A stretch of DNA of 47,967 nucleotides from Pseudomonadota bacterium (GTDB taxonomy: Bacteria; Pseudomonadota; Gammaproteobacteria; Burkholderiales; Burkholderiaceae_C), in the NCBI GenBank assembly GCA_018241405.1, contig JAFEDY010000005.1:1-47967 (forward strand). Direction: 5' to 3'. Below are positions 28,363-38,200 of the stretch, one piece after another (position 1 is the stretch's first letter; every line of letters begins with the position of its first letter). A program made the position numbers and the translations under genes. The notes under the pieces are model-generated. The model searched no databases, was not told the origin of the DNA, and saw only the letters and a program-made list of their open reading frames with translations.

Positions 28363-28950
28363 ATGTCCTCCCACGGTTTTCATGTCCATGGCCCGCACGA
28401 CCACGCCGTTGAGCACGCTTCCCAGCACAGCGCACACGACGACTCCAGCGGGCTGACCAACCAGATCGCCATGTGCACGGCCGTCATCGCCACCGTGGGG
28501 GCCTTGTTCTCCTACATGGGCGGCGCCACGCAGGCCAGCGCCGGCCTGCTGAAGAACGACGCTGCCATCAAGAAGACCGAGGCCGCCAACCAGTGGAATT
28601 TCTACCAGGCCAAGAGCACCAAGCAGTCGCTGGCCGAGCTGGCACGCGACCTGGCCAGCGACGAGAAAAAGCCGGTGCTGCAGGCCAAGATTGAGCGCTA
28701 CGACCAGGAAAAATCCGACATCAAGAAGACCGCCGAAGCACTGGAGGCCCGGTCCAAGGAGCTGGATGAGCAAAGCGAGCAGCAGATGCACCTGCACCAC
28801 CGCTGGGCCCAGGCCACCACGGCGCTGCAGGTCTCCATTGCCCTGGCCGCCATTGCCCTGCTGACGCGCAAGAAATGGCTGGAATGGGGCATGTTCGGCG
28901 TCGCGGGCATAGGCATGGCCGTGGGCGGCCTGGCGTTTGCGCATATCTGA
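28363..28950 (+). CDS. DUF4337 membrane protein
   Basis: This 195-aa protein starts with a His-rich segment (HGFHVHGPHDH), then NQIAMCTAVIATVGALFSYMGGATQ, a membrane helix with the NxxA/AxIAT pattern of DUF4337, a long charged helix (about residues 65-150, probable coiled coil) and two closing membrane helices. The family is of unknown function and common in proteobacteria. It sits between thyA and folA with short gaps, but no direct role in folate metabolism is implied by its sequence. Confidence 0.85.
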   Translation: MSSHGFHVHGPHDHAVEHASQHSAHDDSSGLTNQIAMCTAVIATVGALFSYMGGATQASAGLLKNDAAIKKTEAANQWNFYQAKSTKQSLAELARDLASDEKKPVLQAKIERYDQEKSDIKKTAEALEARSKELDEQSEQQMHLHHRWAQATTALQVSIALAAIALLTRKKWLEWGMFGVAGIGMAVGGLAFAHI

Positions 28951-28967
28951 GGCAGAGCGCCCCAACC

Positions 28968-29465
28968 ATGGAGCTGTGCCTGATCTACGCCCGCGCCGCC
29001 AATGGCGTCATTGGCAAGGGCGGCACCATGCCCTGGCATCTGCCGGAAGACCTGGCGCATTTCAAGGCGTTGACCCAGGGCCACCCGGTCATCATGGGCC
29101 GCAAGACCTGGGACTCGCTGCCCGCACGCTTTCGGCCTCTGCCGGGGCGCGCCAACATCGTCGTGACGCGCCAGGCAGATTGGAATGAAACAGGCGCACA
29201 GCGCGCATGCAGCCTGCGCGAAGCGCTATCTTTTGCAGAGCAAACAGGCACTGCCGCAGCCTGGATCATGGGCGGCGCACAGATCTACGCCCAGGCGCTG
29301 CCGCTGGCGAGCCGCATCGAGGTGACCGAGATAGCGCGCGACTTCGACGGTGACGCCCATGCCCCCCTGCTGGGCCCCGAATGGCAGGAAGTGGCGCGCA
29401 GCCGCCACATGGGCAGCGGCGGCCTGGCGTTCAGCTTCGTGACTTACGTGCGGCGGCCCGGCTAG
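28968..29465 (+). CDS. folA: Dihydrofolate reductase
   Basis: This 165-aa enzyme reduces dihydrofolate to tetrahydrofolate with NADPH. Family motifs are NGVIGKGGTMPWHLPEDLAHFK (active-site Trp and acidic residue), HPVIMGRKTWDSL, RANIVVTRQ and AAWIMGGAQIYAQAL (the NADPH-binding GG). The ATG at 28968 is chosen because the protein then begins MELCLIYARAANGVIG as in relatives. The 3' end overlaps the convergent DUF2894 gene by 35 nt. Confidence 0.96.
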   Translation: MELCLIYARAANGVIGKGGTMPWHLPEDLAHFKALTQGHPVIMGRKTWDSLPARFRPLPGRANIVVTRQADWNETGAQRACSLREALSFAEQTGTAAAWIMGGAQIYAQALPLASRIEVTEIARDFDGDAHAPLLGPEWQEVARSRHMGSGGLAFSFVTYVRRPG

Positions 29466-29976
29466 CGGGCGCACGGCGCGCGCGCACCGGGGCCGGTGGC
29501 GGCGGGGCCTGCATCTGGTCGAGCGCGAGCAGCGCATCCACATAGGGCACGAAGCGCTGCAGGTATTCGGGCGCCGTGGTCTGCATGAGCACCAGCGCCC
29601 GGTGCACCAGGTGGTGCGAATTGAGCGGCCCGGCCTGCGCCGGCACCTGCGCCAGCGCCTGGCGCAGGCGCTCCTCGGCGGACAGGCGCGTCCAGGTGGC
29701 GCGATGGCGCTGCAGTGTGTGCAGTTCGCGCCGGGGAGCTGCCATTCCTTCAGACACTACCGGTTCGCGAGTACGGCCCAGCTCCCGTGCCAGGGCGGCC
29801 AGCGCGCCCTGCGGCTGGGCGGCAGGTGCGGCCGACTCGGGCTTGGCGGCGGCGGGTTGCGCGTGCTCGGCCTTCAAGGCGGCCAACCGCGCATCGAGCA
29901 GGCAGCGCGCCTGCCCGGTCTGCGCGGCAGCGCGGCGCTCCAGCGCCTGCAGAAACAGCGATCGCACCGGATTCAT
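29431..29976 (-). CDS. DUF2894 protein, last gene of the DUF3348-DUF802-OmpA operon
   Basis: This 181-aa soluble protein of unknown function matches DUF2894. It has an N-terminal helix (VRSLFLQALERRAAA), an Ala/Pro-rich middle, then the conserved block LHTLQRHRATWTRLSAEERLRQALAQVPAQAGPLNSHHLV, where the HxLVHRALxLM part is typical, and a basic tail. It is co-directional with, and 9 nt after, the OmpA/MotB gene. DUF2894, DUF802 and DUF3348 are usually found together, so it is likely a partner of the motor proteins. Confidence 0.8.
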   Translation of the reverse strand: MNPVRSLFLQALERRAAAQTGQARCLLDARLAALKAEHAQPAAAKPESAAPAAQPQGALAALARELGRTREPVVSEGMAAPRRELHTLQRHRATWTRLSAEERLRQALAQVPAQAGPLNSHHLVHRALVLMQTTAPEYLQRFVPYVDALLALDQMQAPPPPAPVRARRAPASRAAARKSRS

Positions 29977-29985
29977 GCCCTGCCC

Positions 29986-30636
29986 TTACGGCTGCGCGCG
30001 GCGCGCCGGGCGCGGCATGGGGGCCATCTCCACGCGGCGGTTGCGCGCCCTGCCCTCGGCCTCGGCGTTCGATGCCACGGCCTGCTCGGCGCCGAAGGCG
30101 GCGGCAAACACCTGGGACGCGGGAATACCTTCGTCGATAAGCGTGCGCGTGACGGTCAGGGCGCGCTGAGCCGACAGCTCCCAGTTGTCTGCAAAGCGCG
30201 CGCCACTGCCGCGCATGGGGCGGTCGTCGGTGAAGCCGCTCACCATGAGGATCTCGCCGCGCTCGCGCAGATAGGCCGTGAGCGGCGCCGACAGGCTGCG
30301 CAGCAACTGCCGGCCCTCGGGCTGGAGCTCGTCGGAATTGAAGGCAAACAACACGTTGCCGCTGATGCCTATGCGCCCGTCCTGCAGCGTGACACGGCCA
30401 GCGGCGAGCGGCCCGGCCAGGGCCTGCTCCAGCGTCATGAGGCGGCGGGCCTGTTCGGCGCGCTGCTGCTGCGCGGTCTTGAGGCGCTCGGCCAGCTCCA
30501 TCTGCATGCCCAGAGCGCAGACGAGGATGAGCGCAAACGCGCCCAGGGCGCCGGCCATCAGGTCGCCGAACACGGCCCAGACGGGGGCGGCGCCCTCCAG
30601 GCCGTCGTCGAGCTCGCTGCCCGTCTCGGCCATCAT
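29986..30636 (-). CDS. OmpA/MotB-domain protein, ZorB-like
   Basis: This 216-aa inner-membrane protein has one N-terminal helix (about residues 19-45) with a conserved acidic residue in VFGDLMAGALGAF (D25). In MotB and ZorB, an Asp at this place carries the ion flux. A short coiled linker follows, then an OmpA-like peptidoglycan-binding domain (about 85-205) with FNSDELQPEGRQLL, VSGFTDDRPM and NWELSAQRALTVTRTL. It overlaps the DUF802 gene by 4 nt. The pair is therefore likely an ion-driven motor anchored to the cell wall. Confidence 0.88.
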   Translation of the reverse strand: MMAETGSELDDGLEGAAPVWAVFGDLMAGALGAFALILVCALGMQMELAERLKTAQQQRAEQARRLMTLEQALAGPLAAGRVTLQDGRIGISGNVLFAFNSDELQPEGRQLLRSLSAPLTAYLRERGEILMVSGFTDDRPMRGSGARFADNWELSAQRALTVTRTLIDEGIPASQVFAAAFGAEQAVASNAEAEGRARNRRVEMAPMPRPARRAQP

Positions 30637-33026
30637 GCGACGGGCTCCTCGGCGCGCTGCGCGGCGACCTGCTGCAGGCCGTCGATGATCTGCTTTTGCG
30701 CGCCCACGCTGAGCTCTATGACCTCGCGCGCCTGCGCCACGTAGTAGTCCAGCTGCTCGTCGCTGCGCGCCAGCGATCGGGCCATGGCGGCCTCGATCTG
30801 CTGCAGCTGCGCCAGCATTTGCGCGCTGGCCTGGCCAAAGAGCTGCACGGCGCCGCCAAAGGCATCGCCCAGGCTGGCGACTTCGGTGGCGCCGGCGGCC
30901 ACCTGGGCGGCCAGGCCCTCCAGGCGGTCGGCCTGGGCATCCAGCGTTTGGGCGAACTGGCCGCCCGCGCGCTCCATGGAGCCTGCAGCCTGTGCCACGA
31001 GCGCGTCGATGGCGCTGCGCTGCTCGTCGGCCGCGCGGCCTGCGGCGTCCAGCAGCGTGGACAGGGTTTGCAGCAGGCGTGCACGCTCGTCGAGCATGGC
31101 GTTGTCGCGCGCGATGCTGTCGCTGATCTGCTGGCGCAGTTCGCCCATGGCTTGCGCTGCGGCACGCGGCGCCTCGGCCGCGGCGTGCACCAGGCGCTGC
31201 ACCTCATTGAGCGTGCCCTGGGCCTGGGCCTGCATGTGGACCGCGATGTCGGCCGCGGCCTGGGCCAGCGCGTCGCTGCTGCGCTGCTGCTGCGTGGCGG
31301 CCTGCACGCCGGCCGCACGCCATTCCTCGGTCAGCGTGGCGGCGACGGTCTGCAGGGCCTGTGTCCATTGCGCCAGGCGCTGCTCCTCCTGCGCGGCCAG
31401 ACGGCCTTGCAGGTCCTGGTGGGCCTGCCCCACCGTTGCCTGCAGCGTGGTGGCATGCCGGGCCAGGCCGTCGGTGGCGGCCTGCAGGGCCTGCCGCTGG
31501 CGCTCGGCCAGCTGCGCGCCCGCGCTGCTCTGGCGCTCCAGCGCCTCGTCCCAGCGCGCGGCCTGGGCGCCGGACTGGAGCGCGAGGCGCTGCGCAAGGT
31601 CTGCGGCGAGTTCCGTCGTGCGCTGCTCGAAGCCCTGGGTGAAACCAGTCAGCGCGGCTGCCAGGCGCTCGCCCTCGCTGCTTTGGCACTCCAGCACCTC
31701 GCGCCAGCGTGCGGCCTGGGTGTCGGCCTGGTGCGTCAGGCGCTGTGCCAGATTGGCCGCGACTTCGGCCGTGCGCTGCTCGAAATTCTGGGTGTACTGC
31801 GCCAGCGCCGCCGCAACCCGCTCGCCTTCGCTGCTCTGCAACTGCAATACCTCGCTCCAGCGTGCGGCCTGGGCGTCGGATTGCTGCGCAAAACGCTGCG
31901 CCAGTTCCGATGTCAGTTCAACCGCCTTCTGCTCAAAGCCCTGATTGAAACGCAACAGCGCAGTCTCCAGTGCCTGGGCCGTGGCAGCGCCGGTGCTGCG
32001 GTGTTCCGCCAGCGCGCCGGTCCATTGGGTGCTGACGGCGCTGGTGGCCTCGCCAAATTGGGCTGCCATGGCGTCAAGCTGGCGGCCCACCTGCTGCGCC
32101 ATGGCCTCCTGCAGGCGCGCGCTCTCGCGTGCCAGGGCGGCCAGCGTGGCCTCGGTCACGGGCCCGATGGCGGCGCCGGCCTGGGCCGCGCTTTGCGCGG
32201 CGCTGTCGGCCAGGGTGCGCTGCACGGTGGCGGCCAGCGCGGTGTAGGCGGTCTCGGTCTCGCGGTAGAAGCGCTGCTGCTCGGCGGCCAGGCGCTCGCC
32301 CAGGGCCTGCTGCTGGCGCTCCAGCGCGGCCATGCAGTCCTGCAGGCCGCTCACCACCTGGGGCATGCTGCCCGCCTGCTGCTCCAGCAGGCGCAGCGAT
32401 GCCTCGCGCTGGTGCTGGCTGGAAAACGGCCGCAGCGGGCCGGCCATGGCGGCATCGAGCTGGCGCGCAGCCTGGATGCGCTCGCGCCGGCACAGCGCCG
32501 CCATCAGCCCCAGCATGGCCGAGGCCGCAACGCCCGCCACCGAGGTGCCAAACGCCAGCCCCAGGCCGCGCACGGGTGCCGACAACGCGTCGCGCATGGC
32601 ATCGAGCCCGTCGGCCCCGGCCAGCGCGGCGCCCGTGCCGTTCAAGGCCACCACCATGCCGCCAAAGGTGCCCAGCATGCCCAGCAGCACCAGCAAACCC
32701 GTGAGGTACGAGGCCAGCACCGGCGCCGGCAGGCCGCTGCGCGCGCCCTCGACGCGCTGGCGCACGGCATCGCGCAGGCCGGCGGGCAATGTGGCCAGCC
32801 AGTCGTCCAGACGCGCGGGGGGCTGCGACAGGGTGCTCAGAGCCGCCGCCAGGGCCTGGGTGGCTTGCGAGAAGCGCAGCAGCTCCCACCCTCCCAGCAG
32901 GTAGAACGCAGCGATCAGCACGATGATGGCCAGCGCCAGCGGCTGGGCGTGGATGTAGCCCACGCCCACCCAGCCCACGGTGGCCAGGCCGGCGGTAAAC
33001 GCGGCCAGGAAAAACAGCTTCGTCAT
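30633..33026 (-). CDS. DUF802 protein with MotA/ExbB-like membrane domain and long repetitive tail (ZorA-like)
   Basis: This 797-aa protein has four membrane helices in its first 185 residues (about 5-25, 30-50, 104-130, 156-180). It includes LLGMLGTFGGMVVALNG and LGLAFGTSVAGVAASA, which match the channel helices of MotA/ExbB/ZorA proteins. The remaining 600 residues are strongly helical and include DUF802-type repeats of about 45 residues, for example QSSEGERVAAAL, QSSEGERLAAAL and FEQRTAEVAANLAQRL. This is the ZorA layout: a membrane motor with a long cytoplasmic tail. The ATG at 33024-33026 overlaps the DUF3348 stop. Its role is unknown; chemotaxis-receptor-like hits on the tail would reflect coiled coil only. 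Confidence 0.85.
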   Translation of the reverse strand: MTKLFFLAAFTAGLATVGWVGVGYIHAQPLALAIIVLIAAFYLLGGWELLRFSQATQALAAALSTLSQPPARLDDWLATLPAGLRDAVRQRVEGARSGLPAPVLASYLTGLLVLLGMLGTFGGMVVALNGTGAALAGADGLDAMRDALSAPVRGLGLAFGTSVAGVAASAMLGLMAALCRRERIQAARQLDAAMAGPLRPFSSQHQREASLRLLEQQAGSMPQVVSGLQDCMAALERQQQALGERLAAEQQRFYRETETAYTALAATVQRTLADSAAQSAAQAGAAIGPVTEATLAALARESARLQEAMAQQVGRQLDAMAAQFGEATSAVSTQWTGALAEHRSTGAATAQALETALLRFNQGFEQKAVELTSELAQRFAQQSDAQAARWSEVLQLQSSEGERVAAALAQYTQNFEQRTAEVAANLAQRLTHQADTQAARWREVLECQSSEGERLAAALTGFTQGFEQRTTELAADLAQRLALQSGAQAARWDEALERQSSAGAQLAERQRQALQAATDGLARHATTLQATVGQAHQDLQGRLAAQEEQRLAQWTQALQTVAATLTEEWRAAGVQAATQQQRSSDALAQAAADIAVHMQAQAQGTLNEVQRLVHAAAEAPRAAAQAMGELRQQISDSIARDNAMLDERARLLQTLSTLLDAAGRAADEQRSAIDALVAQAAGSMERAGGQFAQTLDAQADRLEGLAAQVAAGATEVASLGDAFGGAVQLFGQASAQMLAQLQQIEAAMARSLARSDEQLDYYVAQAREVIELSVGAQKQIIDGLQQVAAQRAEEPVA

Positions 33027-33715
33027 GTAGGTCCCGTTGGTCGTCGAAGCGCTTCTAGAAGCCCTTCGATCGGTTGCAATCTCAATTCCAGCTCGGCCAG
33101 CAGCACGGCCTGCAGGTCGGCGCGGAAGGCGTCCAGCGCTGCCCCGGAGGCCTCGCCCGCGCATAGCCGCTGAAAGTGTTGTTCAAGCCGCGCGGGCACT
33201 GCCGCGAACAGCCGCTGCTCCTGCGCCGCCAGCGCCCGGGCCAGCACCGCGTCCACCGCGGCCAGCCGCGCCAGGTCGGCGCCACCAGCGGCCACGGCGG
33301 CGCGCACGCGGTCGCGCAAGGCGCCCACCGCCACGCCCATCGCCTGCTGGCGCGCCAGGCAGCAATGGCGGTAGGGGGCAAAGCCCATGCCGGCCTCCAG
33401 GGCCGAGCGCCCCGCGGCCTGCACCTCGCGGCCTATGGCCTGGGCAAGCGTCGTGCGCACGCGCTCGTATTCGGCGTGCTCCTCGTCATAGAGGTTCTGC
33501 GGGCGGGCGGACGTCGCGGTCTGCTCCAGGGCGGCCGACAGCGCGATGGCATCCGTCCAGCCCACCCATTGAACCAGGCCGTCCGCGAACGCCACCCTGG
33601 CCTCGCCTGCGCGCTGGGGCGCCTCGGCCATGCTGGCCAGCAATCGCAGCAATGCCGTACCCGTCAAGCCAGAGCGCCCGGTGTGCTGCGCCATTGTGCG
33701 GTTCATGCGGCTCAA
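33023..33715 (-). CDS. DUF3348 protein, first gene of the motor operon
   Basis: This 230-aa soluble protein, mostly helical, matches DUF3348. Conserved-looking features are LTGTALLRLLASM near the start, FADGLVQWVGWTDAIALSAAL, and the block FAPYRHCCLARQQAMGVAVGALRDRVRAA near residue 120. Function is unknown. Its stop overlaps the DUF802 start by 4 nt, so it is expressed with the motor genes. It is the last clear core gene before the integrase region on the right. Confidence 0.82.
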   Translation of the reverse strand: MSRMNRTMAQHTGRSGLTGTALLRLLASMAEAPQRAGEARVAFADGLVQWVGWTDAIALSAALEQTATSARPQNLYDEEHAEYERVRTTLAQAIGREVQAAGRSALEAGMGFAPYRHCCLARQQAMGVAVGALRDRVRAAVAAGGADLARLAAVDAVLARALAAQEQRLFAAVPARLEQHFQRLCAGEASGAALDAFRADLQAVLLAELELRLQPIEGLLEALRRPTGPT

Positions 33716-33845
33716 AAAACCTGGCAGTCTACACTGGCAAGCTTACGGGCCCTTGGTGGCCCATGTATCCAACGTATCGAATCCCTTTCGCGAACGAGGA
33801 AGCGTCATGCAACTGGCCACCTGAAGTGTGCATTGCGATTTCAGG

Positions 33846-33917
33846 ACGTCTCAGAAAATCTCAGATTCTTAAAAAATTTTAATATTTTCAATGGCTTATA
33901 GTCGCATAACGTCTCAG
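33846..33917. repeat. Direct repeats near the integrase, possible arm-type binding sites
   Basis: The 9-bp sequence ACGTCTCAG occurs at 33846-33854 and 33909-33917, with a related TCTCAG at 33858-33863, in an A/T-rich stretch between DUF3348 and the integrase. Short repeats like this near a tyrosine integrase often bind its arm domain. The core attachment site cannot be placed from one end alone. Confidence 0.35.
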
Positions 33918-33953
33918 TTGATCAATCGAAATTTCTTGACATCTCGATCATTT

Positions 33954-33991
33954 GGGGGCCTCATTGGGGGCCTCGAAAGGCTGAGGCCCCC
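33954..33991 (+). promoter_or_regulatory. Hairpin and direct repeats covering the integrase start
   Basis: GGGGGCCTC occurs at 33954-33962 and again at 33966-33974; the second copy pairs with GAGGCCCCC (33983-33991) in a 9-bp hairpin that ends 2 nt before the integrase ATG. The normal ribosome-site position is thus inside a stable stem. A TTGACA at 33935-33940 could be a -35 element. Together these suggest tight control of integrase translation or an excision-related site. Confidence 0.5.
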
Positions 33992-33993
33992 AG

Positions 33994-35220
33994 ATGCTCA
34001 CCACCCTCCAAATCAAGTCCGCCAAGGCGCAAGAGCGCGCCTACAAGCTCGCCGACAGCGGCGGGCTGTACCTGCTTGTCCAGCCCAATGGATCAAAGCT
34101 CTGGCGCTACAAGTTCCGCATCGGGGGTGTCGAGGGCAAGCAATCGTTTGGCGCGTTCCCCGAAGTCAGCCTGGCGGAAGCACGCGGGCTGCACGGCGAC
34201 TCCCGCAAGCTGGTCGTCCAAGGCATCAACCCAGTCCAGACCAAGCAGGAATTGAAAGTCGTTCAGGCGCAGGAGCAACTGGAGCGCACGAAGGGCACGT
34301 TTGCCGCCGTGATGTCCGACTGGGACACTGCCACAGCCGCCGGGCTGCGCCCATCCACCGTGAGGCAGCGCCAGCGCGAGATCAACAACGATCTGGTGCC
34401 GAAGCTGAAAAACCGCCCGATGGACGGCATCACGCGCCTGGAGTTGACTGCGCTGCTGAAGGACGTGGAGAAGCGCGCTCCCGAAGTGGCCCGCAATCTT
34501 CGCAACCACCTGTGGGGCATGTTCGAATACGCGATCGACTCCGGGTTGATGGAGAACAACCCAGTGCCGCCTCTACGCGTCATGAAGAAGCGCAACCAGT
34601 CGAACCACCCTGCCCTGGCTGGCGACCAGATCGGAGATTTCCTGCGCGCGCTCGATGCAGCCACGGCAATCAATGAAGAGACGCGCATCGCGATGCTGCT
34701 CGTCTTGTTGACCGCCTGCCGAAAAGCGGAGGTCATCGAAGCTCGCTGGGATGAGTTGGACCTGAAGGCCGCCCAATGGGAGATTCCGGCGGCACGCATG
34801 AAGGCAAAGCGCCCTCACTGGGTGCCGCTGTCACGTCAGGCCATAGAGTTGCTCACGAACCTGCGCAAGATTGTCCCGGCCAACCGCGAACACCTGTTTC
34901 CGAACCGGCTCGACCCCCGCCGACCAATGGCCAATCGCAGCCTGAACGCCCTGATGGAGCGGCTTGGCTTTGGTGGAGAAGGAACGCCGCACGGCATGAG
35001 GGCGGCCTTCAGCACGCACTTCAACAGACTGGGTGCGAGCGTGGACGTGATCGAACATTGCCTGGCGCATGTACCGGCCAACGCCGTGCGGGCAGCATAT
35101 AACCGTCATGCCTATCAGGACGAAAGGCGCGTGATGATTCAAGCATGGGCCGATCATCTGGATCACGTACGGAAGGGTCAGGGCGCGCTGTCGCTCCAAC
35201 GAGTTGCATGTCTCACATAA
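33994..35220 (+). CDS. P4-type tyrosine integrase
   Basis: This 408-aa recombinase has an N-terminal DUF4102-type arm-binding domain (KLADSGGLYLLVQPNGSKLWRYKFRIGG), a SAM-like core-binding domain and a C-terminal catalytic domain. The active site is visible: R243 in LTACRKAEV, H333-x-x-R336 in HGMRAAFS, H359 in CLAHV and Y369 in RAAYNRHAY, followed by the family ending QAWADHL. It probably integrates and excises the element that follows to the right. It is convergent with the RT-nitrilase gene (19 bp between stops). Its target site is unknown. Confidence 0.94.
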   Translation: MLTTLQIKSAKAQERAYKLADSGGLYLLVQPNGSKLWRYKFRIGGVEGKQSFGAFPEVSLAEARGLHGDSRKLVVQGINPVQTKQELKVVQAQEQLERTKGTFAAVMSDWDTATAAGLRPSTVRQRQREINNDLVPKLKNRPMDGITRLELTALLKDVEKRAPEVARNLRNHLWGMFEYAIDSGLMENNPVPPLRVMKKRNQSNHPALAGDQIGDFLRALDAATAINEETRIAMLLVLLTACRKAEVIEARWDELDLKAAQWEIPAARMKAKRPHWVPLSRQAIELLTNLRKIVPANREHLFPNRLDPRRPMANRSLNALMERLGFGGEGTPHGMRAAFSTHFNRLGASVDVIEHCLAHVPANAVRAAYNRHAYQDERRVMIQAWADHLDHVRKGQGALSLQRVACLT

Positions 35221-35239
35221 ATCGGCTCAGTCCGTCTTC

Positions 35240-38200
35240 TTACTTTCTCAATTTCGACATCACATACCCAATAGGCTTCGGCTTAAATTGCGGCGCCTTA
35301 ACTTTGCGGCGCTGCTCTAAACGTAGCTGCTCATAATCGATCTCACCAAGCACGTAATAATCGCTGACCCCACCCTTTACCTGCACGACATCTCGCGCGT
35401 AGTCTTGGTTTGCAGGCGCACGAATTCGACTATCTCCATATTTTCGGTTGTTCGACTGAATCACGAAGACATGCAGATCGTTGGCAGTCGACTCGACCAG
35501 AGATGCGAACGTCTTTGTGTCAGGGTTCCACTCAAGAGCAAAGAGCGCGTCGACAGATCCCCGTAGGTCACGACGATGAGCAATATTCGTGAGATCGCTG
35601 CAGATGAGCGGGGCGAAGTAGAAGCCGCGGTGCCCGTACAGCGTGGGCTTCGCCTTGGCTCCGTCCGGCCTGTGAAGTGAACCGTTCTTGCCGAGCAACT
35701 TCTTAAGCTCAAGCCGCTCACCATGCGCTGGTTCGAATTTCGGTTGAAGTATCACCACAGAACTCGCATAGCCCGGCCAGTAAGTAGTTAATGATACGAG
35801 GCAGTCATTGCGTAACCTCCGTGTCGCACGATCCCTGTGGTATTCCACACCAGCCAGCATTGAGATGCCGTTGGCGGCGAGTTTGCGAGCAGCGCGTAGG
35901 GCCCAACGCAACGGAATGCTCAACTCTGGCATGACGATGTAGTCTGGTTTCTTCTTCTCCTTCAGAATCCGATTGATCAACCCATTGAATGCGACGTATC
36001 GCATTGCAGAGCGATCTTGCTTTCCTATCGCCGCCGCCGCCCACTGCGCATCGGAAGTCGCAATGCTCGTGACGGCAATTCGAATGAGTGGCCGGGGCTT
36101 CCCCGGCACATTGAAGTGAGTGATCGGCTCCTGCTCGTTGCCGCCGACAAATCCTAGCGATGCCATCGACACAACTTCGGCACCTCGAAGGAGGCGGATG
36201 ACGCTCTTGAACAAGACCGTGTCCGATAGGACGGCAGGCGCCACCAAACCGATCTCGTCTATTCGCAAAGGCCGCGTCGGAAAAGCAAGCGCCGGCCAAT
36301 GTGGCACTTTTAGATCGGTTACCTCCGATCGGAAACGCCGCACAGCACCAAGACGCAGTTGTCGGCGAACCTGCATCTCGCGTGGCACCTTAGGACCAAT
36401 CTCATCAACTTGCTGAGCCTGAAACCAATATTCCTTGTACGGTCTTCTACCCCAATCGGCAAGCAAGACGCGCTTCACAAGCGACTCCAGCGCGCGTACG
36501 GTGGATGGAATTTGAATGCCTGCGCTGAGCTTCTTCAGCTTTCGGAGCACCCCAAGATATCCTGGGCTGAGGTCGACTGATCGAAGTGTTGCCGCCTGCA
36601 GACCGGCTTGAAGCAGTGCCAAGGCGTATTGCTGAAGACACAGTTGAAAGGCTCCCTTGTTGGCGGCTTCTCCCAGTGTCGTCGTCGATGCCAATAACTG
36701 CGCAATCGACGACAACTCATCGATCAGCTTCTTGGCCTCTTTCGTGTCTCCACAGCTGAGCATGAGTCCAAACACGCGTGGTATGTAGCCCAGGAATTCG
36801 AAGAAACCTGAAGGTGTTACGACGTGTCGACTCACGAGGCCGTAGAACTCCTTTCGTATGACTTGCCAGGATTCCGGCCGCAGATCTGCAGCGTACGTTT
36901 CAATATCGCTTAACAACAGCGAAAAACCAAGCCGCCGCACCGAGACTACATCTGCCTTTCGAAGAGCGTCTGCTTGAAGCGCAGCACTAGGCGTCGCGAG
37001 TAGTGCACGCGATGCCATCGCGATCCCACTCTCTGGCACTGCCGGTAAGAGTCGATATTCACTGGACTGCTGGCGTATCTGATCTCGAATGTGATGCACG
37101 AGGTCGGACCCATGCGCCGAGGAGAGCGAGAAGATTTTTTGCTTGGGGCCTGCAAAGACAAGTTCAGAGTCCTTGGCATATGGCAGGTTGAGCGACAGGG
37201 AGTTGGGACCTTCGCCGTTCTTCTTCACCTTAACGAGCGGCGCAAGCGCCTCAGCGATGCTTTTCGTCACCCGCTGCGCGCCGTGGTCTTTGGCCGCCGC
37301 CTTCAAGACCAAGAAGATATCATCGACATATCTGCCGTAATAGAGCGGTTTCAGTTTCGTGAGCACCGTTCGGTCGAACTCGACCAGCAAGACGTTCGCA
37401 ACAATCTTCGAAGCCGACAATCCGACTGGGATGGCACCTTCTGGTCTACCCTTGAAGTCGGGTGTATTTCGATACCAAGCGCCCATCGCGGAGAGCAGCT
37501 GTTCCGTGAAACGTCGCTCTACCGATGACAGCGATAGCTGCACTGCTTTAAGGAAGGCGGGGCGCAACAAGAAGTTCGGTGAAACACAGTGGTAGAACTT
37601 CTCGATGTCCATCGTTATAGCCAAGATGCTCTCACCGGACTCCAATGCCGTATCCATTGCAGAGAGGCCACCTTCGCGCCATTCTCGGTACGCGGAGAAG
37701 TACGGCGCAAAAAGCCCAGGCGTTGAGAGATTGACACTTGGCGACGTCAGCCTTTCATCGCGCGGCTCTCTATACGTCCTGCGGAGTCGATTTCCGAAAG
37801 ACGCCTTGCGGTCGAGCGCTGCGTCAAATAGATGGCCTACAAAGATGATCCACAACGCCGACACAACCTGAAAATCGACAGTTGGCCTGATAACCAGACG
37901 AAGCGAAGCGCGAGCTCGCTTGCCAGCCTCTTGAAACCTATTTTGCCAATCTTTCCGTGGATCAAGGGCACGAAAATGTCCCTCATTGTTTGACTCCCAA
38001 GCTGTGCAGTCGACGGACTTAGGTAAGTAGGCGTGATCGCCAAGAAACTGCAGGTCGGTCTGCCAGTCCGGCACCCGAACGATCAATCGAGTCCGCAGCT
38101 TTTTCAGGTTCGCGTCGAGGTCTTGCTCGTACTTTGTGAATGCCAATGCGTGAAAGTGCGTGTTCTCATAGAACGCTTCCGCTTTTGCCTTCCGATAGGC

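Noticed and set aside
30633..33026. DUF802 protein as a methyl-accepting chemotaxis protein
   Set aside because: The long helical tail resembles coiled coils of such receptors, but the signalling hairpin motif is absent and the membrane domain is MotA/ExbB-like.
33716..33993. A tRNA or tRNA fragment as the attachment site of the integrase
   Set aside because: No T-loop (GGTTCGA) or tRNA-like stems were found in this interval on either strand.
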